From an uncultured Nocardioides sp. (lineage in GTDB: Bacteria; Actinomycetota; Actinomycetes; Propionibacteriales; Nocardioidaceae), in NCBI RefSeq assembly GCF_946885725.1, contig NZ_CAMPGZ010000230.1, positions 1 through 5,736 of the forward strand: a DNA stretch of 5,736 bases. The letters are read 5' to 3'. Shown one piece after another: positions 1 through 5,420 of the stretch; the stretch's first letter is position 1, and each line of letters opens with the position of its first letter. The notes under the pieces are model-generated. The model had not been told where the DNA came from. It saw only the letters and a program-made list of their open reading frames with translations, and did not search any database. A program made the position numbers and the translations under genes.

Positions 1-1734
1 GCCGTGGTCGTGCTGGCCGCACTGCTCACCGGAACCGCACCCCGCACCCCGCTCGACGGCCTTCCGGACGCCGGCAGGCTCGTCGGGTGGGGACTCCGGC
101 TCGGCCGTGCCGGGCTCGACCTCAGCCTGATGGCCACGTTGGGCTGCCTCACCGTGCGGCTCCTCCTCGGCCCCCCGAAGCAGCACGCCGACGCCGTCGA
201 CCGGCTCGGCCGGATGGCTCGCCGCTGGGGCATCGCGCTCGCGACGCTGGCCGCCGTGATGACCGTGCTCGGCGCGGCGGACCTCGCCGGTACGTCGTTG
301 TGGCAGGTGCTCGGCGACCCGCAGCTGGTGATGTTCGCGGCGTCGTACGACCTGGGCCGGGCGTTGCTGCTGCTGGTGGCGGTGGGTGCGGTGACGGCGG
401 TGGTGGCGACTCGCCTCTCGAGCCCGTGGTGGACCGCGACGCTCCTCGCGGTCGGCTGCTGGTCCCTGGGGCCGCTGGCCGCCGCCGGGCACACCGCTGC
501 CGCGGGTGCGCACGACACGGCGGTCGCGGGGCTGTACGTGCACGTGCTCGCAGCCTCCCTGTGGTGCGGCGGACTGGTCGGCGTCTGGCACCTGCGCGGT
601 CGTCCGGCCACGCTCGGCTTGCTGGCGCCGCGCTACTCCGCACTGGCGCTCGGCTGCTACGTCGCGCTGGCGGCCAGCGGCCTGGTCACCGCCTGGACGC
701 GTGTCGGGTTCACCGGGTGGTGGTCGACCTGGGGCGCCGTCGCCGTCGCCAAGATCGTCGTCCTCGCCGGTCTCGGGCTCGTCGGCCACGCGCACCGGCG
801 GCACACGATGCCGCTGCTGCGGAACGGCCGGCACGGCGCCTTCGTCAGGCTCGTCGCCGCGGAGCTGCTGCTCGTCGGCATCGCGGTCGCGGCGGCGGTG
901 ACGCTGTCGCGGACGACCGCCCCGGCCGGCGCCGCCCCTGAGCCGGGAGGCGAGCACGTCGACGCCCTCACCGGGCTGCCGGTGCGGCTGCCACCGCCGT
1001 CGGACCTCGCGGCGATGCTCCGCTTCCGCATCGACGCCCCCGTGCTGCTGCTCATCGCGGCGGCCGTGGTCGGCTACCTCGTCGCGGTGCGCAGCCGGCT
1101 CCGCGCGGGCGGGTCGTGGCCGCGGTCGGCCACGGTGTCGTTCGTCGCGGGATCGGCGCTGCTGGTGTGGGCCTGGTGCGGGCCGCCGGCCGTCTACGCG
1201 ACGGCGACCCTGTCCGCGTCGTACGCCCGGGCACTGCTGCTCCTCGTGGTCGTGCCGGCGCTGTGGCAGGCGGGATCACCCCTCGGCCTCTGGGCCGAGG
1301 CGCTGCACCATGAACCGCCGCGGCTGCCCCGCCCCGGCGCGTCGACCGCCGTCCTCATGGTCGCCGTCGTTGTCGTGGTCGTGCACTCGGGCACGTGGCT
1401 CACCACCGCGCAGAGCAGCCCGTTGCTCCGGTTCATCGCGAGCGTCTCGCTGCTGGTGGTGGGTTGCCTGGCCCGTTCCGCCACCGGCATGGGAGCGCGC
1501 CCCGCGCGGATCCTGTTCGCCGCCTGCCTCGCCGGCGTCTTCGTCACCCAGGCCATCGCGCTCGCGCGGGACCGCGTACTCCTCGAGACGCTCGCTGCCG
1601 ACACCGGTCTGGCCTGGGTGAATCCGGCGGCCGACGCGGCCGGCCTCGTCGCCTGCGCCGTGGTCGGCGGCTACCTGGTGCTGTCCCAGGCGGTGCCCGC
1701 GGCGTCACCCGGTCGCACCAGCCCGAGCTCGTAG
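1..1734 (+). CDS. CopD-type copper domain fused to a degenerate CtaG-like domain, membrane protein (5' partial)
   Basis: The reading frame is open from the first base, so the true start is probably upstream and 577 in-frame codons are visible; residue numbers here count from the GTG at base 4. The first ~300 residues look like a CopD copper-import/resistance domain: GHTAA at 162-166, HVLAASLWCGG at 180-190, a membrane-entering RYSALAL segment from 210, SGLVTAW, then K250 before a helix ending in an HRRH stretch. A linker leads to a second part (about 340-565) with the layout of a cytochrome c oxidase assembly CtaG (caa3-type) domain: FRID at 341-344, a TM helix, WP at 372-373, then further helices. 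In all I estimate 13-15 TM segments. Such CopD-CtaG fusions are known in actinobacteria and are expected to act in copper handling at the cytoplasmic membrane. The second half lacks most histidines expected of CtaG (S406, A410, R476, S480 instead), so oxidase assembly is doubtful. The 3' end overlaps the convergent regulator gene by 64 bp. The CopD call is confident; the exact role is not. Confidence 0.85.
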   Translation, partial: AVVVLAALLTGTAPRTPLDGLPDAGRLVGWGLRLGRAGLDLSLMATLGCLTVRLLLGPPKQHADAVDRLGRMARRWGIALATLAAVMTVLGAADLAGTSLWQVLGDPQLVMFAASYDLGRALLLLVAVGAVTAVVATRLSSPWWTATLLAVGCWSLGPLAAAGHTAAAGAHDTAVAGLYVHVLAASLWCGGLVGVWHLRGRPATLGLLAPRYSALALGCYVALAASGLVTAWTRVGFTGWWSTWGAVAVAKIVVLAGLGLVGHAHRRHTMPLLRNGRHGAFVRLVAAELLLVGIAVAAAVTLSRTTAPAGAAPEPGGEHVDALTGLPVRLPPPSDLAAMLRFRIDAPVLLLIAAAVVGYLVAVRSRLRAGGSWPRSATVSFVAGSALLVWAWCGPPAVYATATLSASYARALLLLVVVPALWQAGSPLGLWAEALHHEPPRLPRPGASTAVLMVAVVVVVVHSGTWLTTAQSSPLLRFIASVSLLVVGCLARSATGMGARPARILFAACLAGVFVTQAIALARDRVLLETLAADTGLAWVNPAADAAGLVACAVVGGYLVLSQAVPAASPGRTSPSS

Positions 1735-2360
1735 GCCGCGACGGCGGCCTGGGTGCGGTCGCGGACGCCCAGCTTGCGCAGGATCGCCGCCACGTGGGTC
1801 TTCACGGTGCCCTCACCCAGGTGCAGCCGCACGGCGATCTCGCCGTTCGACCGCCCGGTGGCGACCTCGCGCAGCACGTCGGTCTCGCGGTCGGTCAGGC
1901 GGTCGAGCACCGGCGAGGTGGGGGTACGCCGTCCCGCGTACTCGCGCAGCAGCCGCCCCACGAGCAGCGGCGCCACCGCTGTCTGCCCGGCGGCCGCCGA
2001 CCGAACCGCGGCGCGGATGTCCGCTGGCGGCATGCTCTTGAGCAGGTAGCCGCATGCGCCGGCGCGCACGGCCTCGACCAGCAGGTCCTCGTCCGCGAAG
2101 GTCGTCAGCACAAGCGCCCGCGTCGATGCCAGCGCGGGGTCACCGGTGATGCGGCGTGCTACCTCGATGCCGTCGACACGAGGCATCCGGATGTCGAGCA
2201 GGGCGAGGTCCGGCCGGTGCTCACGCACCCGAGCGAGCGCTTCTCGCCCGTCACCGGCCTCGGCGACGATGTCCAGCTCCGGATCCAGCTCGAGCACCGA
2301 CCGGAGGCCCTGCCGCACGAGCGGCTCGTCGTCGGCGACCAGGATGCGCACGGTGGTCAC
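1671..2360 (-). CDS. NarL/LuxR-family DNA-binding response regulator
   Basis: This 229-residue protein is of normal length for the family. The receiver domain (about 3-120) has the acidic pocket D10-D11-E12, the predicted phosphoacceptor D56 in LLDIRMPRVDG, switch threonine T86 and conserved lysine K108 in GYLLKS. A linker leads to a LuxR-type helix-turn-helix (about 152-214) with LTDRETDVL, then the recognition region GEGTVKTHVAAILRKLGV. All key residues are intact, so a phosphorylation-controlled transcription factor is well supported. The GTG start at 2360-2358 was chosen because the receiver begins at once after it and because GTGA overlaps the kinase stop by four bases, a typical sign of translational coupling; the frame stays open upstream but would add an arginine-rich, non-domain extension. 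It is the second gene of the operon, and its cognate kinase is the gene before it. Its target is unknown; the near-palindrome at 3239-3258 is the best local candidate (inference). The stop lies inside the convergent copper gene. Confidence 0.95.
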   Translation of the reverse strand: MTTVRILVADDEPLVRQGLRSVLELDPELDIVAEAGDGREALARVREHRPDLALLDIRMPRVDGIEVARRITGDPALASTRALVLTTFADEDLLVEAVRAGACGYLLKSMPPADIRAAVRSAAAGQTAVAPLLVGRLLREYAGRRTPTSPVLDRLTDRETDVLREVATGRSNGEIAVRLHLGEGTVKTHVAAILRKLGVRDRTQAAVAAYELGLVRPGDAAGTAWDSTR

Positions 2361-3205
2361 AGCTCGCCCAGGGGGATGCTCGCCTCCAGGCACCAGCCCC
2401 CGCCTCGTGGACCCGACACGACCTCGCCGCCGAACAACGCCACGCGCTCGTGCAGCCCGGCGACGCCACGCCCGGTGCCCTCGGTCCGGCCGGGTCGCGG
2501 TCGCCCGTCGTCGCTCACGCGCACGACGAGCCGGTGGTCGTCGCACGCGACGCCGACCCGCGCGCGGGTCGCCTCGCTGTGGCGGGCGACGTTGGTCAGC
2601 GCCTCCTGCACCACTCGGTAGACCGTGGTCGACAGGCTGCCCGGCAGCTCGCGGTCGATGTCGACGTCCAGGTCCACCTCGAGGCCGCCTCGCTGGACTC
2701 CCTCGACGAGGCCGGGCAGCGAGGTCACGCCGGGCGTCTCGTCGTCGCCGTGCCCGACGAGTGCGAGGAACCGGTGCATGTCCGCCAGCGCCTCGCGTCC
2801 CGTCGTCTCGATGCCACCGAGCAGCTCCCGGGTCGCGTCGTCCGTCGCTCGCTCGCTCGCGGCGCCGGCTTGCAGCGTGATGAGAGTCAGGGCGTGCGCC
2901 ATCGAGTCGTGCAGGTCGCGGGCGATCCGCTCCCGCTCGGCCGCGACAGCCTGCCGCGCGCCGCGGTCGGCCTCCACCTCGGCGGCGATGCGGCGGTCCG
3001 AGGCCAGGCGGAGCGCGGCGATGCCGATGGACACGAGCGGCTGTGTACGTCGTACGCCGAGGGCCGGGAGGATCAGCAGGTTCGACAGGAGCAGGCCGGT
3101 GAAGCTGCCGTCGATCGCGTCGCGCGACAGCACCAGCTCGATCTCCGCGACGGTGGTGACGACGGCGCCGATCGCGAGGTCGCGCTTCCAGGTCGCCGCC
3201 GGCAC
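2357..3205 (-). CDS. HisKA_3 sensor histidine kinase with a shortened membrane sensor
   Basis: This is the 282-residue sensor kinase that should phosphorylate the overlapping response regulator. It has an N-terminal hydrophobic part (about 10-67, probably two to three short membrane segments), a charged coiled-coil-like stretch (70-93), a dimerisation and phosphoacceptor helix ERERIARDLHDSMAHAL with H99 as predicted phospho-histidine, and an HATPase_c domain with N-box QEALTNVARHS (N205), G1 box DDG (232-234), the G2-type GTGRGVAGLHERV (243-255) and a glycine-rich GGG near the end. All catalytic motifs are present. Relatives in actinobacteria usually carry four or more TM helices before the kinase core, so the sensor looks cut down. 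The start is the GTG at 3205-3203: the family-like WKRDLAIG segment begins just after it, and a TATGAT box ends six bases upstream, which suits a leaderless mRNA. The frame remains open upstream to 3961, but that would run over the divergent gene. The signal is not deducible. Confidence 0.93.
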   Translation of the reverse strand: MPAATWKRDLAIGAVVTTVAEIELVLSRDAIDGSFTGLLLSNLLILPALGVRRTQPLVSIGIAALRLASDRRIAAEVEADRGARQAVAAERERIARDLHDSMAHALTLITLQAGAASERATDDATRELLGGIETTGREALADMHRFLALVGHGDDETPGVTSLPGLVEGVQRGGLEVDLDVDIDRELPGSLSTTVYRVVQEALTNVARHSEATRARVGVACDDHRLVVRVSDDGRPRPGRTEGTGRGVAGLHERVALFGGEVVSGPRGGGWCLEASIPLGEL

Positions 3206-3217
3206 GCGCCGATCATA
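3206..3217 (-). promoter_or_regulatory. Putative -10 box giving a leaderless kinase transcript
   Basis: On the minus strand TATGAT (3217-3212) differs from TATAAT at one base and fits the actinobacterial TANNNT pattern. Six bases separate it from the kinase GTG, so transcription would begin at or beside the start codon. No purine-rich ribosome binding site is visible before that GTG, which agrees with a leaderless mRNA. A matching -35 at 17-18 bp is not evident, so an activator may be needed. Confidence 0.5.
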
Positions 3218-3238
3218 GGTTCGGCGCAGGCACGGCGT

Positions 3239-3258
3239 CCTCTGTCTACAGGCAGAGG
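3239..3258. promoter_or_regulatory. 20-bp near-palindrome, candidate operator in the divergent region
   Basis: CCTCTGTCTACAGGCAGAGG has 9-base arms around a central AC and is perfect except for one pair. Its centre lies about 43 bp upstream of the predicted kinase transcription start and about 66 bp before the divergent ATG. A half-site relative, AGGGAGAGG, recurs at 3272-3280, 22 bp after the right arm AGGCAGAGG at 3250-3258. This is a plausible dimer binding site, perhaps for the adjacent LuxR-type regulator; the binding protein is inference. Confidence 0.5.
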
Positions 3259-3298
3259 CGTTCGGGCCCGCAGGGAGAGGCGCGGGAGCCCGGGTCGC

Positions 3299-3305
3299 GG
3301 AAGGG
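3299..3305 (+). promoter_or_regulatory. Ribosome binding site of the divergent membrane protein
   Basis: GGAAGGG lies nine bases before the ATG at 3315 and supports that start. No convincing -10/-35 pair for this gene is visible in the GC-rich stretch between the near-palindrome and this site. Confidence 0.55.
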
Positions 3306-3314
3306 TCGTCGACC

Positions 3315-3860
3315 ATGACCCAGATCTCCTTCCGGACTCCCGGCACGACCACTCGTCCCGCGTCCGCCCGTCCCGTCGCACTCGTCGCGGTCGCCGCGCT
3401 CGCGGTCGACGCCGTCGTCAGCGCGGTCGCCGGGCCCGACGCCCTCAGCGACCACATGCGCGGCGCCGGCGCCGTCTCCGAGGTCGCCGTCGGCCTCGCC
3501 TTCCTCGCGTGCGCGGCCACGCTCGTCCTGCTGCGGCCGGTCGCCGGTTGGCGCGGCTTGATGTGGTGGCTCGGCCCGGTCGGCCTGGCCCTCGGCGGCG
3601 TGATCATGGTGTGCGTGCCGGCGGTGGGCAGCGAGCCGCCAGGCCCGCTGGTCGACCTCGCGTTGCTGCCGGCGCTGGTCGGCATGGTCGCCGCCGGGAT
3701 CGTGGGCACCACCCGCCGCGTATGGCCGTGGTGGACCGGGCTCGGGGTGGCGCTCTTCCTGCCGGTCATGTTCACCGCGCCGTACAACAGCGTGCTCATG
3801 GCGCTGATCTGGCTGGCCGTGGCCTCGACAGGCTCGACCGCCCGTCCGGCCACGCCGTGA
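3315..3860 (+). CDS. Small multi-pass membrane protein of unknown function
   Basis: I do not recognise this 181-residue protein. After a short polar N-terminus rich in Thr, Arg and Pro (1-19) it is dominated by hydrophobic stretches at about 20-40, 54-74, 82-104, 112-131, 138-155 and 157-172, so five or six membrane helices are likely. No catalytic motif, metal-binding cluster or transporter signature is visible. There are tryptophan pairs near predicted membrane borders (W84-W85, W139-W140), a short positively charged loop (R134-R135) and an APYN motif (155-158) in the last third. The ATG at 3315 is backed by GGAAGGG nine bases upstream, and the third-position GC bias favours this strand over the minus-strand frame. 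It is transcribed away from the kinase across a shared 109-bp region, so it may be controlled by, or be an accessory of, that two-component system. Both ideas are inference. The gene is likely real; the function is unknown. Confidence 0.75.
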   Translation: MTQISFRTPGTTTRPASARPVALVAVAALAVDAVVSAVAGPDALSDHMRGAGAVSEVAVGLAFLACAATLVLLRPVAGWRGLMWWLGPVGLALGGVIMVCVPAVGSEPPGPLVDLALLPALVGMVAAGIVGTTRRVWPWWTGLGVALFLPVMFTAPYNSVLMALIWLAVASTGSTARPATP

Positions 3861-3883
3861 CCGCGCGGCGTCCCTTGTCGCGT

Positions 3884-3905
3884 CAATGACCTTGATGGCT
3901 CATTG
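3884..3905. repeat. Inverted repeat CAATGA-N10-TCATTG
   Basis: Perfect 6-base arms are separated by ten bases in the gap between the membrane protein and the oxidoreductase, in an unusually AT-rich patch for this window. It starts 42 bp (about four helical turns) before a second repeat of the same 10-base spacing at 3926. It could be a regulator site. There is no T-tract after it, so a terminator is unlikely. Arms this short could occur by chance. Confidence 0.35.
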
Positions 3906-3925
3906 CCAGGCACACACCCCGGGCG

Positions 3926-3945
3926 TTGACTTGATCGTTGGTCAA
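3926..3945. promoter_or_regulatory. Inverted repeat TTGAC-N10-GTCAA, possible operator/promoter element of the oxidoreductase
   Basis: TTGAC (3926-3930) and GTCAA (3941-3945) are perfect 5-base arms. TTGACT also resembles a -35 hexamer, but the bases 17 positions on (GGAACC) do not look like a -10, so no promoter can be placed with confidence. The element TGACTTGAT at 3927-3935 echoes TGACCTTGAT at 3887-3896 in the upstream repeat, suggesting repeated recognition of a related sequence. The rest of 3861-4008 shows only the short GGGG-AA-CCCC inverted repeat at 3947-3956. Confidence 0.4.
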
Positions 3946-3996
3946 AGGGGAACCCCCGCACCCACGACGGCAGCTCACCACACGAGTCGGTCCGAC

Positions 3997-4002
3997 GAGG
4001 AG
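3997..4002 (+). promoter_or_regulatory. Ribosome binding site deciding the oxidoreductase start
   Basis: GAGGAG lies six bases before the ATG at 4009, ideal spacing. It selects this start over an in-frame ATG at 3886 that would add 41 residues unlike the family. Confidence 0.8.
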
Positions 4003-4008
4003 TGCCCC

Positions 4009-5415
4009 ATGAGCAGTACCAGTGTCGCCGCAGAGATCGGTCTCCCTGACGGCTACAAGGGCCAGGCGATACGGCCCGGAGACGCGGAGTACGACGCCGC
4101 GCGTCGGGTCTACAACCGGATGGTCGACAAGCGGCCGGCGCTGATCGTGCGCCCCACCGGCGCGGCTGACATCCGCGACGCCGTGGCGTTCGCCCGCCAG
4201 CAGAAGCTTCCGCTCGCGGTCCGTTGCGGCGGCCACAGCGTCGCCGGCGTGAGCATGGTCGACGGCGGCGTCCAGATCGACCTGTCCAGCCTCAAGGGCG
4301 TGCAGATCGACCCCGAGCGCGGCACCGCGATCTGCAACGCGGGCGTGCTCTGGGGCGAGTACGACCGCGAGGCCGAGATGTTCGGGCTCGCCACCCCGGG
4401 CGGTCGAGTCACGACCACGGGCGTGGGTGGGTTCTGCCTGGGCGGCGGCTACAGCTGGCTTTCGACCCGCTACGGGCTGACCTGCGACAACCTTGTCGGC
4501 GCCGACCTGCTCACCGCGAGCGGCGAGATGGTGCACGTCACCGAGGACACCAACCCCGAGCTGATGTGGGGGCTGCGTGGGGCCGGCGCCAACTTCGGGG
4601 TGGTGACGTCGTTCGAGTTCAAGCTGCACCCGATCCGGCCGCTGATGCTGGCCGGGCTGCTCGCCGTACCCAACGACGGCGAGCACTCCCTCGAGGTCGC
4701 CACCGGCTTCCGCGACTACATCGAGCATGTGCCCGCCGAGGACCTGGCCGCGGCGTTCATCACCGCGCTGGCGCCGCCGGAGGACTTCGTGCCGCCCGAG
4801 CTCGTCGGCAAGCCCGTGCTGCTCCTCGTCGTGGCGTGGCTGGGCGACCCGGCCGGAGCCGAGGAGGCGATCCGTCCGATCCGTCAGCTCACCGCCGGCG
4901 GCGTCGACCTCGTCCAGCCGATGCCGTACACGGCGCTGCAGGCGATTCTCGACGCCAACAACCCGCCCGGCTACCTCAACTACCACCGCGGCATGCACCT
5001 CACCGGGCTCACCGACGAGGTGCTGGCGCGGTACCTCGAGAACGGTCGCCAGATCGGCTCCCCGCTCACCGGCGGCGTGATCTTCCACCACGGCGGCGCG
5101 ATCGCCGCGGTCGGCGAGGACGACACCGCGGTCAGCGACCGCGCGGCGCCGTACATGGGGCACCCCATCGCCGCGTGGGACGACCCGGCCGACACCGACC
5201 GCGAGATCGGCTGGGTTCGGGACTTCACCGAGGCCCTGGGCCCGGTGCGGACGGGCCGCAACTACCTCAACTTCGAGCCGGAGACGAGCGAGGAGACCGT
5301 GCGGGCGGGCTTCAGCGCGGGGAAGTACGAACGTCTGGCCGCGCTGAAGGAGCAGTGGGACCCGGAGAACATCTTCAGCGGCAACCACAACATCCGTCCG
5401 AACGCCAACGGTTGA
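4009..5415 (+). CDS. FAD-binding oxidoreductase of the PCMH/berberine-bridge-enzyme type
   Basis: This 468-residue protein has the usual length of bacterial BBE-like flavoproteins, which oxidise alcohols, sugars, amines or secondary metabolites with covalently held FAD. The N-terminal FAD-binding fold (about 40-215) contains PALIVRPTGAADIRDAV, then VRCGGHSVAG, where H76 is the expected covalent FAD attachment residue, and ATPGGRVTTTGVGGFCLGGG (128-147) for the pyrophosphate-binding loop, followed by RYGLTCDNL. A substrate domain follows, and the C-terminus has the BBE signature: NYLNF (418-422), KYERLAALK, and WDPENIFSGNHNIRP (450-464). The cysteine that makes a second FAD bond in bicovalent relatives falls, by my alignment, at V134, so a single covalent link is predicted. 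No signal peptide is seen, so it is probably cytoplasmic. The substrate cannot be read from sequence. A cupin gene starts five bases after its stop, suggesting an operon. The family call is firm. Confidence 0.93.
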   Translation: MSSTSVAAEIGLPDGYKGQAIRPGDAEYDAARRVYNRMVDKRPALIVRPTGAADIRDAVAFARQQKLPLAVRCGGHSVAGVSMVDGGVQIDLSSLKGVQIDPERGTAICNAGVLWGEYDREAEMFGLATPGGRVTTTGVGGFCLGGGYSWLSTRYGLTCDNLVGADLLTASGEMVHVTEDTNPELMWGLRGAGANFGVVTSFEFKLHPIRPLMLAGLLAVPNDGEHSLEVATGFRDYIEHVPAEDLAAAFITALAPPEDFVPPELVGKPVLLLVVAWLGDPAGAEEAIRPIRQLTAGGVDLVQPMPYTALQAILDANNPPGYLNYHRGMHLTGLTDEVLARYLENGRQIGSPLTGGVIFHHGGAIAAVGEDDTAVSDRAAPYMGHPIAAWDDPADTDREIGWVRDFTEALGPVRTGRNYLNFEPETSEETVRAGFSAGKYERLAALKEQWDPENIFSGNHNIRPNANG

Positions 5416-5420
5416 CATCC

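Noticed and set aside
1281..1300. A perfect hairpin, CCTCGGCC-tctg-GGCCGAGG, with 8-base arms.
   Set aside because: It lies deep inside the copper-protein coding region and has no following T-run, so it is not a terminator. It encodes in-frame PLGLWAE and probably reflects GC-rich codon choice.
2361..2546. An upstream extension of the response regulator, adding about 62 residues.
   Set aside because: The extension is arginine-rich, overlaps the kinase ATPase domain in another frame, and precedes a receiver domain already complete from the GTG at 2360.
1395..2621. A 408-codon plus-strand frame spanning the end of the copper gene and the response regulator.
   Set aside because: It is out of frame with the copper gene and antisense to the regulator; its composition is typical of a GC-driven shadow frame.
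3263..3294. Short GC palindromes CGGGCCCG (3263-3270) and CCCGGG (3289-3294).
   Set aside because: Palindromes this short made only of G and C are expected by chance at this base composition.
2156..3889. A 577-codon plus-strand open frame across the kinase, control region and membrane protein.
   Set aside because: It runs antisense to a kinase with intact H, N and G boxes, is dominated by Arg, Ala, Pro and Gly, and shows no recognisable domain.
3947..3956. GGGGAACCCC, considered as a terminator stem or an ECF sigma -35 (GGAAC).
   Set aside because: A two-base loop cannot form a stable hairpin, no T-run follows, and no matching -10 is found at the usual spacing for SigE- or SigR-type promoters.
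3206..3961. An upstream extension of the kinase to an in-frame ATG at 3961.
   Set aside because: It would cover the divergent gene and control region with low-complexity Arg/Ala/Thr/Ser sequence, and the GTG at 3205 has a well-placed -10 box.
3883..5418. A 511-codon open frame on the minus strand exactly opposite the FAD oxidoreductase.
   Set aside because: It mirrors the real gene codon for codon and is rich in Val, Arg, Gly, Ala and His with no domain. Long antisense frames are expected in high-GC DNA. The plus-strand protein has unmistakable family motifs.
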